In this document: positions 55,101-64,000 of the stretch, one piece after another
Position numbering within the stretch: the first letter of the stretch is position 1
Layout: the number at the start of each line of letters is the position of its first letter
Assembly (NCBI GenBank): GCA_015178975.1
Contig: WHVD01000091.1
Location: 248,001 to 312,000, forward strand
Source: Hysterangium stoloniferum
Lineage: Eukaryota > Basidiomycota > Agaricomycetes > Hysterangiales > Hysterangiaceae
Length of the DNA: 64,000 nt
Direction of reading: 5' to 3'
The notes under the pieces: generated by a model
The model's database searches: none
The model's input: the letters and a program-made list of their open reading frames with translations, nothing else
Told to the model about the DNA's origin: nothing
Position numbers and translations under genes: made by a program

Positions 55101-56197
55101 ATCCAGTGTAAAGCTCCACAGTGTGAACACTGTATATTCATATGTCCCACATCATGTCTTGGAAACCTGGCCTCCACAACTGGCTGCGGAAGTGGAAGTG
55201 GAGGGATGGCTGCAGGATCTGGAATGGCTGGGGGTGGGGCATTGACTGCAGGTAGGGCAATAGCTGGGGGTAGGGCAAGTGGGAGAATAACTGGAGGTGG
55301 AGGAATATCTGGGGGTAGGGCCAACTGTGGCTGTTGCTGTTGCTGTGGTGCTAGCTGCAACATAGGTACCTGTTGTTGTGGAGCTGGATTTCCAGGTGGA
55401 TGGTGATGCTGTGGTGGGGCTAACTGCAAAATGGGTACTTGTGCCTGGAGTTGTGGCATGGCATTCACAGGTGGATGACCATGGTGCAGCTGTGGTGGTG
55501 CCCACTGCAAAATTGGTTGTTGTTGTTGTTGTGGTGGTGGTGGTGGAACTGGATTTCCAGGTAGTTGGTGAAGCTGTGGTGGTGCCCACTGCAAAATAGG
55601 TTGTGGTGGTAGTTGTACAGCTGGATTTCCAGGTGGATGGTGATGCTGTGGTGGGGCTAACTGCAAAATGGGTACCTGTGCCTGGAGATGTGGCATGGAA
55701 TTAACAGGTGGATGACCATGCTGGACTGGTGCAGATTGGACAATTTGAGCAGCTGGATTTCCTTGTCCACAACCCCGCCTAAGAGGTTGTAATGGTGGCA
55801 AATTTTCATACTGCCTATGCAAGAGCGCCATTGCATCAGAGCCAACTATAGCAGAGCCACCTACAGTAGAGCCACTTGCAGCAGAGCCACCTGTAGCAGA
55901 ACCATTTGCAGCAGAGCCACCTGCAGCAGAACCACTTGCAGTAGAGCCACCTGCAGTAGAGCCACCTGCAGTAGAGCCACCTGGCTGAGCAACCAAAAAT
56001 GGGTTATTTGATTGACCTCTACCAACAGGAAGATGGAGATCTCGGAATGGTTGAGCAGGGGGTGGTATATTAGAATTCACAACTAAACGCCGATGACGAT
56101 CAGATGGAGATGTCATTTGCAACTGTGCCCTATGCTGCCTTCGCTCCTCCTCCCAATCACGCTCAGGTGTTTGATCCATAATAATAGAGAGATCCAC
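52134..56197 (-). pseudogene. Helitron Rep/helicase, N-terminal and central parts
   Basis: Starts MDLSIIMDQTPERDWEEERR. A Gly/Ser/Thr/Ala repeat (55840-55985) and long Pro/Gln-rich region are followed by a zinc-finger-like CSHCGALHWMDEHL. The Helitron-like N domain reads RRANEAKTIFYAQKLFQQY and ITMTANPNWEEV. The rolling-circle Rep has the two-His motif EFQKRGLPHMHCLIW and the two-Tyr motif MHKYCYKGPD. The helicase Walker A is FVNGPGGTGKSFVWN at about 52230-52270. Three in-frame stops (TGA at about 54597, TGA near 54530, TAG near 53850) break one otherwise single frame, then LTR-I interrupts between Walker A and B. Helitrons transpose by rolling-circle replication; this copy is dead. Confidence 0.92.
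55840..55985 (-). repeat. 15-bp coding repeat in the Helitron N-terminus
   Basis: About ten imperfect copies of a GCAGAGCCACCTGCA-type unit, encoding (A/S)GG-S-(T/A) pentapeptides. Confidence 0.85.
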
Positions 56198-57705
56198 TCA
56201 AGGGAGCTATATGGCTTATCTATAACCAAGCAGCAGTAGCAGACACAGAAAACCTGTTAGAGAGGGGGAGAGGAGACAGTGAGTGAGTTGAAATGAATTA
56301 GGCTAAAATAAGTCAAAAATGTGAAAAATAAAGCATAAATAATTTTTCACAGAATGAGGAAAGGTATCAATACTAACCTTGAGGAATTTCTAATCTCCAG
56401 GGAGAATAGAAATAGAAACAGCAACAAAGCAAAGAAACCACACAATAAGAGTCAATGTCCACTATATGAATAATAATTAAGCAAGAAAAGGTGAAATTAA
56501 ACACAGGGATAGGACCTACCTTCAATACTACACTCTACTCACAAAAACAGTGGAGAGTGTCAGAGCAAACCAAATCAGACAAATGGATCTAAAATCATCC
56601 AGAAAAATGCAAACAATAATGCATAAATATTTTTTAACAACAACACTCCACCTATACTCACAGGGAGCACTCACAACAGCAGTAGAGAGTTTGAGAGAAA
56701 AATAGTTTAGGCAATTGGGTCTAAAATAGCCCAGAAATGCAAAGAATAAAGCATAAATAATTTAAAACAACATAACAAAGCACAAAACACACCTGAAATT
56801 ATAGAGAAGCCTTCAGACTGTGTATGGGAAAATTATGAATAAGAAGAAGAACTGCTGGGAAAGGGCAATTTGACTGCAAATACATTATTTAATCAGTATT
56901 TAATCAGTAAAAACAGCAAAAATTAGTTAATAATAGGTAGAAGCTCACCACACCTTTGATATGGCCTCCAAAGTCCAGAAATACCTTAGAGAAGGTCCAC
57001 CTATAATATGGGGAGGAGAGGGCCAGAAGGGAGGCAGATTCTGTCTACAGGATAAGATGATAATAAATAATTATTAATTAGAAAAAGCCACATTAAATGG
57101 GATTGAATAGAGTCTTAACACACCTTGACAAAGGCTTAATATCTTGAGAAATAATTGCAGGTGGCAACTTTGAGGAGAAGACGGCTGGGTGAGAGAGGGA
57201 AGGGAGATAAGAGTGGCAGCCTTGAGGCTTGACCATGGGCTTCCTGTGTTCTCGCGCCGGCAAAGAGACACGGTGTTGAAAAAGCTCTCGCACCATTACA
57301 GTGTCACGAACGTACTTCCGTGTTTGTGACAAAAAACTCCCGTGGTGCCAAAATGCTTCCACTGCATTATGAAATACTCCCGCGAAAAGCTCCCGTGGCG
57401 TCGCGGCATCACAAATGCTCCTGCGGCGCTAAAGAAATACTCCCACGACTGCACAAAAGCTCCCGCAGCGGCCAAAATACTCCCGTGACGTCAGGAATGG
57501 TCCTGCGCTGACTAATAAGAGGGTTCGGGCGCTCCATGCCCTCACGAAGACAGCCTGTGGTGCCTAAGAACGCCCATGGACCCACCATGCTCCTTTCACT
57601 TATTTGATGATGACAAGCTTAGGAACCCTTGCTATGCTGCAGGGTGGTCACTTCGCAACCAGCCCCACAACTTTGCTGCAGGCTCCAGCTTGTTGGGGGG
57701 CGAAG
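56198..57705 (-). repeat. Helitron 5' region: intron-like repeats and flank copy 2
   Basis: Upstream of the Rep start codon. Contains several degenerate copies of a unit with AGCATAAATAATTT and TCTAAAATAGCCC words (56300, 56583, 56718), which on the minus strand read as GT...TATTTTAG intron-like blocks. 57120-57700 matches 49700-50240, including GATGACAAGCTTAGGAA and GCTCCAGCTTGTT. No protein supported. Confidence 0.5.
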
Positions 57706-57936
57706 TGTGAGAGGTATGGTGAAATATGCTCAGGAAATATAGTCTGGATAAGCCCATACTATATTCCCATTATTATTTCTTCTTTCTCTCTATTCTATTA
57801 TACACTTATATTAGTTCGATGACCTATGTATGCGGTACATTGACTCTTGTGGGCGCATACACGCCAGACTCATGTATTATAGCGTCTGTAATTAGAACTC
57901 AGACACTTTTTACCTTGCAACCATGACTTACCCAGT
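57706..57936 (+). repeat. LTR-G 5' fragment
   Basis: Plus-strand TGTGAGAGGTATGGTG through GACTTACCCA, then cut. It abuts an inverted full LTR-G, so two LTR-G sequences meet in opposite orientation. Confidence 0.85.
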
Positions 57937-58565
57937 GTGAAGAGTGGTAGAAGTTCTAACCGTTCTATATATGAAGAATATCGACCGTTTAGGTACGATA
58001 CCACGATGTATTGACTGTCTAAGTCTAATACAGGCTGAACACGTATTGACTGCTTAGTTCAATACAGTAGAGAGAAGTGGCTATCTAAAGTAAGTAGGTA
58101 GCTAGAACAAATAAGTAGAATTGACTGTCAAGTGCGATTCTGAACGACTGCTCGAGTGCAAAGTAGAGTAACTAGAGAGTCGGATAATAGAGTAGCGTGG
58201 ATGTAGTCCATGCAGGTTGAGATAAGGATTGAGTTTTGACTGGTACAGTTCGAAACTCAGATTGAGTAGATAGCTAAAGCCCGTCTGTGATGGTCGAGAC
58301 GATACACCAATCACAACTTACAGGACACTAACAGGTGTCTGGGTAAGTCGTGGTTGCGGTGTAAAAAGTGTCTGAGTTCTAAACTACGGGTGCTAGAATA
58401 CATATGTCTGGCGTGTGTGCGCCCACAAGAGTTGAGGTACTGCATACATAGGTCGTCGAACTAATTATAGATATAATAAAAGAGAGAAAACAGAAATAAT
58501 AAAGGAAATATAGTAAGAGCTCATCCGACTATATTTCCTGAGTGTATTTCGCCATACCTCTCACA
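57937..58565 (-). repeat. LTR-G, 3' LTR of a minus-strand copy
   Basis: 629 bp, preceded on the minus strand by the polypurine tract CCTGGGGGCAC. It belongs with ORF3 at 58566-60532. Confidence 0.9.
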
Positions 58566-60532
58566 GTGCCCCCAGGTCGAAGAGCTATGTCAAAGAAGAT
58601 GTCGAAGGACGCTTGGAACTCCTCCTCATGCATCCTGTGATGAACCCCCAAGGTGTAGGATAGTGTTACCCCAGGCGAGACGCTTGGCACAAAAGGAAAG
58701 AGCGATGTCCTCCCACTTCGCAGTGTCATTGGCGGATATCAACCCATCTAGTTTTTGGATCGATGAGACCCAATGACTGTAGGCCTTCTGGTGCATTCGA
58801 ATTATGGCACGAACACGATCAGTGGAAGCGTCAGTAATGCAGGCAATGAGAGGGGGTCGAGGGTGTAGTGATGGCGGGGTAGGAGTGATAAGCGGTGTGG
58901 AGCTCATGTCTCCCCCAGGGGGGATTCCTCTTGAGGTGTCCGAATCCGGCAACAGTTGCTCCAACAAGTCAACGAGGTCCACTGCTGAGTGGGTTGGTGT
59001 GTGTTCAGGAAAAACACAAGAAGAGTTGACAAGTAAGGACCCAAACATGGAGAGTTCCACCCGTTCGATATCCTCCACTAAACGCAGCTGTTCCTTAGGG
59101 TCATTGACGCATAAATAAAATGCACTCAAGCGGTCCAACAACGTGAGAGACCCGCTATACCCCTGGATATGCCCTTTAAGAAGGGGGTGCCGCAGGGCTG
59201 GTCCCAGTCGCGTTAATGTGCATCCCACAGTGAAGATGTCGGAGGGGTAATTAATGGACACGTGCATCCAACTTGACTGGAAGGGATGAGAGGGGCCAGC
59301 CGTATCCTCAGAGTGGAGGGGAGAGGACAGCTGTGGTGGGGGCTGCGAATGGGGTGGGCCGGGGGGGGGGGGGGTCAATGCCAAGGGGCTCATCAGCCTG
59401 AATATCGGTTCTTCGTTTCCCTTTTGCTTTTTCACTTAAGGGGGGAGGCTCCTCAAAGACTTCCATTGCCGGGGGGGGTTCCTTGAAGACGTCTGTGGCT
59501 GAGAGAGGTGCCTTGAGGACTTCCTCCATAGGCGTTGCGAGAACCTCCAGGATAGGGTAATCAACATCCATTAATGTATCGTTAGGATGCTGAATGGGGC
59601 TTCCCAGAGAAACAAAAGGGGAGTAGGGAGAGGCGGGTGGTGGACTCCGCATTGTCAAGGAAATAAGGGGAGTGTTCGACACCGCAGGGACCAAAGGCGT
59701 CAGAGTAGAGTGGGAGGCGACGAGAGGGTCAGGTGACGTGCGGAGGGGTGAGATTGGCCGTGGTGCTGGAGAAGGCCTGGGTGCGGATGAGGACGGTGAT
59801 ATAAGGGAATGTCCTGTGAAGGGAGGGTTAGTGGTATAGGGGGAAGAGAAGGCAGCTCGGCAGATGGTACAAGACCTCCCGGTAACTCTGAAAAGGGTGT
59901 AAAGCGCTGTAATGTGGGTACAGAAGAGACCGGCGGAGGTGAAGGGAGATGAGTGGAACTGGATGGCATCACAGAGTCTGCTAGACAATACCCTCTCTCC
60001 AAACTCTGTTGGAAGTTGGTAGCTTTCATCGTTGGTTAGGATCACTCATGAAGAAGTGAATGTTGTCAGGGAGTAGGAAACCTTCATGGCAGTCAGCACC
60101 GAGGTACTTGCTGTCGTAGGCGGGATAGGGAGATTGGTTGTCCTCTGAGTCAGATGAAAGATCACTGGGCCCCATCTGGTAGGTCCATTCCTGAGGTCCA
60201 CATTGTGAAGGGGGTCTGGGAGGTAGTGCAACTCCGTCTCCACATCGCAATGCAATGCTTTGTAATTTGATCCTTCGTATTTTGTCCCAATTGTAGGAGG
60301 TGACCCCATCTTTTCCTTTCCTACTTTTTTGTCCCACACTCCGAACACGTGGCGTGCCCCCATCGCTGCAATCTGTTTCAGTGAAATCCATCCATTTATG
60401 ACCCAAAGGGGGAGCGATGATTGAAGGATTATCATGCCCTTCCATTCTCCTCCATTCCTGCCGTGTCCGCCTTGAAGAGACATTATCCCTAGCCCCCATC
60501 CTCCGCTGTCCTTCCAAGTACTCCTCTCTCCT
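58566..60532 (-). pseudogene. LTR-G element ORF3, third copy
   Basis: Parallels 21138-23604, without the expanded array: a single diverged unit at 59310-59345 next to a run of about 13 G at 59360. Frame pieces: EEYLEGQRRMGARDN, DFTETDCSDGGTPR, SSDSEDNQSPYPAYDSKY, DTLMDVDYPILEVLATP, SEKAKGKRRTD, INYPSDIFTVGCTLTRLGP, GNTILHLGGSSQDA. It is cut at CTCCTCTCTCC by the plus-strand LTR at 60533, very near where 23604 is cut. Confidence 0.65.
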
Positions 60533-61063
60533 TGTGAGAGGTATGGCGAAATACACTCACGTACATCAACTCTTGTGGGTGCACACATGCCAGATTTGTG
60601 TATTCTAGCGCCCATAGTTTAGAACTCAGACACTTTTTACACTGCAACCATGACTTACCCAGACACCCATTAGTGTCCTGTAAGTTGTGATTGGTGTATC
60701 GTCTTGACCGTCACAGATGGGCTTTAGCTATCTACTCTATCAGAGTTTCAAACTGTACCAGTCAAAACTCAATCCTTATCGCAACTCGTGTGGACCACAT
60801 CCACGCTATTCTATTATTCGACTCTGTAGTACTCTACTTTACTCTTGAGCAGTCGTTCAGAATCACACTTGACAGTCGATTCTACTTATTCATTTAGCTC
60901 TCTACCTTATTCTAGATAGCTACTTCCTATACCGTATTGAACTAAGTAGTCAATACGCATTCATTCTGTATTAGACTTCGACAGTCAATACATCTTAGTG
61001 TCGTACCTAAACGGTCGATATTCTTCGTATATAGAACGGTTAGAACTTCCACTACTCTTCACA
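60533..61063 (+). repeat. LTR-G, 5' LTR with internal deletion
   Basis: 531 bp instead of 629. It starts TGTGAGAGGTATGGCG, lacks roughly 100-150 bp after AATACACTCA, and ends ACTCTTCACA. Followed by a primer-site-like sequence and an open gag. Confidence 0.88.
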
Positions 61064-61080
61064 GTGGTGATCCAGGCCGG
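61064..61080 (+). promoter_or_regulatory. Probable primer-binding site
   Basis: GTGGTGATCCAGGCCGG directly after the LTR. TGG followed by an acceptor-stem-like sequence is the usual form of a tRNA primer site. The primer tRNA was not identified. The same place is deleted in the copy at 36711. Confidence 0.45.
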
Positions 61081-61139
61081 ACTGCTCTTTCCCTATGAAG
61101 AAAAACATTTATTTCAACTATCAAATTCTAAGCACGTAA

Positions 61140-63218
61140 ATGACCACTGGCAAGAACCAAATGCCGAGATCTTCAATGACCCCGAGTAGTTCAAAACCTC
61201 ATCAAAGACCTGCAAGTCTGGAACCACCCCGTAACGTCACCATGAGGAAATCTTCGTTGACTTTTCAAAACCCAGCTCCTCCCAGAAGTTCCGTCGAAGC
61301 AGTAGCTGGACCGTCAACGGATGCCCCTCCAAGTCCACGAGAAGAACATCCATCAACTGAGCAGTTGAATGTCCCCGGAGCTAATGTTGAAACTACCCAT
61401 GCTCCTGAACCCGTTCTCTCGTTCCCGCCTAAACAGGTCATCCTTAAGCAATTCTTTAGGGGTCATATGATTTATGCCCAGCCCATTGACTTACAATGGG
61501 ATGTGTACTACGCTGATCGAATTTCTGCGGAACAGGTTACTCCCTTTGTGGAGGAGTACAATACGGACTACCCCCTCTTACCGGTGACTGTAGCAGTTTG
61601 GTTAGGTCGTTATCAGGCTATTTTATCGGCGCAGGATCTATTCACACGACCTGGAACCCTTGAGGATTTGACTCGCTCAATTCCTGAATGGTCGAGTGAA
61701 GTTGCTTCTGAGATGGAAGGAGGAAGGACAGTTCTTAAACAAGAAGTGTTCTCTTCATTTCTCGAGGCGCTCCGCACGCATGATGATGTGCTGCAAATCC
61801 TTCACGTCCTACTCGGTGGGGATCACATGGTCCCCAAAGTCGACTACCAGTATATATACATTTGGATGCTGGAGGAATCTCTTAATGGGATTACTCGGAA
61901 TTCTTCATTTGCGTATTTTACCTTAAGGGGTCGGTTAAGGCAAAAGCAGAGAAGACTCGATAAGATGGTTTTGGAGGTGCATTACCCTTATGGTGATTCC
62001 ATCCAGGTACCCGATTCACCCATCTCCACAACCAGTTCGTTTGTTCGTACCCTGAATGGATCTCCCGACACTTGTTTTCTTCATTCGCTCAATCATCCCA
62101 TTATTTTGCAAGACTTCCCATCGGACATGAGGATGCAAGTTGCGGAACGTCTTCAGGCAAAAGGAATGGAAATATGTATCCCCCTCTATCAACCCCAACC
62201 TCGTCGACCTTTGAATACGGTCGAAATCGAGAGAGGGATCGCGACAGAACCTAGCCCTACCCCCCATCAGGAAATTCACTGCTCTCGTGTCGCGTTTGAA
62301 CGAATCCCTGGTAATATGAACATAGGTGATGAACCAACTACGACTAGGAATCGATCAGTCGCCAACAGGGGTCGACCGTCTTTCTCCACTGCATTCACCG
62401 AGGGTATAGCTGGTCAAGTTGCTGGTCGAGGATCGCTGAATCCAGTCGATCCTTGCCATTCCCTGCTGATCTCCTCCAACCCCTTTCTGCCATCGGGAGG
62501 ACCTCCTAGTAATTCATCTGGGAGTTCTAGTACCTCAAGCTATGGAGGGAATTTGGGACGTGGGGGGCGTCACAGTAGAGTACCTAACTCTCCCTTTCAA
62601 ACTCTGATGCAGCCTCAAGCCAGCGTGCTTATCGATGACTTACCTAAGGATAAAAGGATCGCTCTTAACACCAATGACATCAAGATCAAATGGTCAGACC
62701 TTCCCGAATATGATGGGACTCAATCCAAGGCGTTGGATTACATCATGGATATTATGAGCCTCTCGGAGATCTCTGACTCCATGGGTACATTGTTGGGAGT
62801 CACTCTGCCAAGACGACTCACAGGCGGTGCTAAGATCTGGTGGAGCACCCTAGACCATGAACATCGCACTGAATTTAGTCGATCTCACGGATCGCTTCTT
62901 TGGGGCATCGTAGAAGGATTACTTGGAACTCGTTGGCGCGAATCCTTGGCTCTAGAATGGGAAGCCATGAAATTTCGACAGGCCGGTCACAATCATGAGA
63001 CACCTGTTCATTACATTCAGCGAAGGGTCAAGCTCTATCGATTCTTGTATGGGTTCCACCAAAACCAGAAGGACGAAACACACAGACTTATCCTGACACT
63101 GCCCACGGAATGGCTTTATCTTCTACAGGGACAACCTATCGACGACATCATGAGCCTACAGACTTACGCCAACAATTTACAAGAGGCTCTGATTAATGCT
63201 TGGGTTCAAACACATTGA
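61140..63218 (+). CDS. LTR-G gag, open copy
   Basis: 692 open codons, MTTGKNQMPRSSMTPSSS to NAWVQTH, then TGA at 63216-63218. A Pro/Ser-rich N-terminal domain (to about residue 110) is followed by a helical part with FFRGHMIYAQPIDLQWDVYY and LLGGDHMVPKVDYQYIYIWM, a Gly/Ser linker (STSSYGGNLGRGGRHSRV), and a capsid-like C-terminal part (KWSDLPEYDGTQSKALDYIM; GAKIWWSTLDHEHRTEFSR; LYRFLYGFHQNQKDETHRL). It forms the particle of the retroelement. It shows which codons turned into stops in the 33966-36662 copy. Confidence 0.85.
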   Translation: MTTGKNQMPRSSMTPSSSKPHQRPASLEPPRNVTMRKSSLTFQNPAPPRSSVEAVAGPSTDAPPSPREEHPSTEQLNVPGANVETTHAPEPVLSFPPKQVILKQFFRGHMIYAQPIDLQWDVYYADRISAEQVTPFVEEYNTDYPLLPVTVAVWLGRYQAILSAQDLFTRPGTLEDLTRSIPEWSSEVASEMEGGRTVLKQEVFSSFLEALRTHDDVLQILHVLLGGDHMVPKVDYQYIYIWMLEESLNGITRNSSFAYFTLRGRLRQKQRRLDKMVLEVHYPYGDSIQVPDSPISTTSSFVRTLNGSPDTCFLHSLNHPIILQDFPSDMRMQVAERLQAKGMEICIPLYQPQPRRPLNTVEIERGIATEPSPTPHQEIHCSRVAFERIPGNMNIGDEPTTTRNRSVANRGRPSFSTAFTEGIAGQVAGRGSLNPVDPCHSLLISSNPFLPSGGPPSNSSGSSSTSSYGGNLGRGGRHSRVPNSPFQTLMQPQASVLIDDLPKDKRIALNTNDIKIKWSDLPEYDGTQSKALDYIMDIMSLSEISDSMGTLLGVTLPRRLTGGAKIWWSTLDHEHRTEFSRSHGSLLWGIVEGLLGTRWRESLALEWEAMKFRQAGHNHETPVHYIQRRVKLYRFLYGFHQNQKDETHRLILTLPTEWLYLLQGQPIDDIMSLQTYANNLQEALINAWVQTH

Positions 63219-63248
63219 GAACATTATCAGTTTCAGAAACCCAGAGTC

Positions 63249-63836
63249 ATGATCGCCGAGCAAGATGAGTCGGATCCCTGGCATGAGGAGGAGCACTCTG
63301 GAAAAATCAACCCCACTAATCGAGGCCACGTCCTCCTCGGTGAACTCGAGGATAAAACTGTCTCTAGGAGATCGAACGCTAAACAGGGTAAGAAACACGG
63401 CAAGTTCTTTTTCGAACGGAGTGACAAGAAAAGCATTGCCAAACCTCCAAAGGAGTGCTGGATTTGTGGGAGTTTAGAGCATTTCAAGATCGACTGCCCC
63501 CATCCGGGCAGGATGTCGCACTATGTCTCTATTAACAAGTGCTCCACGCAGAACCCAATGGAGGAGGCAGAGGATCAAAGGGCTTATGAAACGGTTTATG
63601 GATTAAGTGTACAGGGACAAGTACATAACATTGATGAGGAATCGATTTTCATTTCTGTCTACCTTCCTCAGCCAGAGGACAACATCATTTCAGACATGAA
63701 AGCATCCTCGAATGAGAATGAGACATCACAAGTTTATGTTTCTATATCAGACCATGATTTTCCCGAGAAAGGAGACTGGCTAGACACTCATCGTCAGAAC
63801 CGTGAAGGTCTAACTGAGACGAGAGTTTTATTGTGA
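63249..63836 (+). CDS. LTR-G nucleocapsid region
   Basis: Same frame as gag, from the first ATG after its TGA. It has a basic stretch with KQGKKHGKFFFERSDKKS, one CCHC zinc knuckle CWICGSLEHFKIDC for RNA binding, and an acidic tail. A TGA at 63834-63836 (sequence beyond stays in frame) separates it from pol. Whether the TGA at 63216 is read through, a true ORF end, or a decayed CGA cannot be told from sequence. Confidence 0.7.
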   Translation: MIAEQDESDPWHEEEHSGKINPTNRGHVLLGELEDKTVSRRSNAKQGKKHGKFFFERSDKKSIAKPPKECWICGSLEHFKIDCPHPGRMSHYVSINKCSTQNPMEEAEDQRAYETVYGLSVQGQVHNIDEESIFISVYLPQPEDNIISDMKASSNENETSQVYVSISDHDFPEKGDWLDTHRQNREGLTETRVLL

Positions 63837-64000
63837 CCTGAACCTCCCACCATTGAGGAAATCGTCAACGAGGATGCATTTGCGAACCGATCTAAGGAAA
63901 TAAGTCAGACCTACGTTATAGAAGACCCCTTTGAGTCAGAGGGATAGGAGGAGGAGAGCTTCCCCTTCGACCCAGGGCAATTACCCGACTTAATTCCTTG
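63837..64000 (+). pseudogene. Start of LTR-G pol, cut by the window end
   Basis: Continues the gag frame (PPTIEEIVNEDAFANRSKE), passes a TAG at about 63945 and reaches FDPGQLPDLIP, the beginning of the protease-RT frame seen at 33836 in the other copy. Confidence 0.7.

Noticed and set aside
1-64000. tRNA or rRNA genes
   Set aside because: I saw no cloverleaf with A and B boxes and no rRNA-like stretch by eye; a covariance-model scan would settle it.

Overview
The window reads as a transposon graveyard from a filamentous fungus, most likely a basidiomycete (Agaricomycetes-like). The evidence is very short GT-AG introns (47, 49, 49 and 56 nt in two gene models I could close in frame), chromodomain Ty3/Gypsy elements, a DIRS-type tyrosine-recombinase element, a Helitron, a CACTA-like DNA element and one Crinkler-RHS-type (CR) gene. 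I cannot name a species. Almost every coding stretch belongs to a mobile element. The clearest exception is the CR gene at 42276-43832, which is intact (three exons, 483 codons plus stop). I name LTR families A, B, E, F, G, H and I here for convenience only.

Layout. 1-1983: two LTR-A copies, the second inserted into a gag-like reading frame. 2730-6894: remains of a chromovirus with a degenerate pol, an antisense spliced coiled-coil/Zn2Cys6 gene, a polypurine tract and an LTR-B 3' LTR. 6895-16955: an older repeat (the 3' part of an LTR-F element) interrupted by a 2.0-kb solo LTR-E (5-bp duplication TGGAC, carrying two tandem arrays and six covarying hairpins) and by a 7.2-kb CACTA-like element (3-bp duplication ATA, 474-bp terminal inverted repeats, subterminal arrays). 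The CACTA element carries GC-rich gene-like fragments and has itself received two nested LTR insertions. 18050-20508: a DIRS element with a perfect 21-bp array in its RNase H. 20509-24424: an LTR-G fragment with a perfect 20-bp array, then LTR-B. 24425-26339: TG/CA-rich low-complexity sequence. 26340-27944: the 3' end of an LTR-F element. 27945-37339: a nearly complete minus-strand LTR-G chromovirus (gag, pol, chromodomain, plus an extra ORF3).

37340-49004 is a giant imperfect palindrome with arms of about 4.5 kb before later insertions and a 1505-bp spacer at 41810-43314. The CR gene starts in the spacer and ends in the right arm, so the left arm holds an inverted copy of only its nuclease-like C-terminus. 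One LTR-I insertion is shared by both arms. An LTR-F, an LTR-H and extra 21-bp repeat units are found only in the right arm. This orders the events: LTR-I, then inverted duplication, then LTR-F and LTR-H. 49163-57705 is a minus-strand Helitron with an LTR-I inside its helicase. 57706-64000 holds further LTR-G copies, including a plus-strand element with an open gag that runs off the window.

Decay signature: where paralogous copies can be compared, several in-frame TGA stops replace CGA codons. This fits deamination of methylated CpG, or a RIP-like process, acting on repeats.
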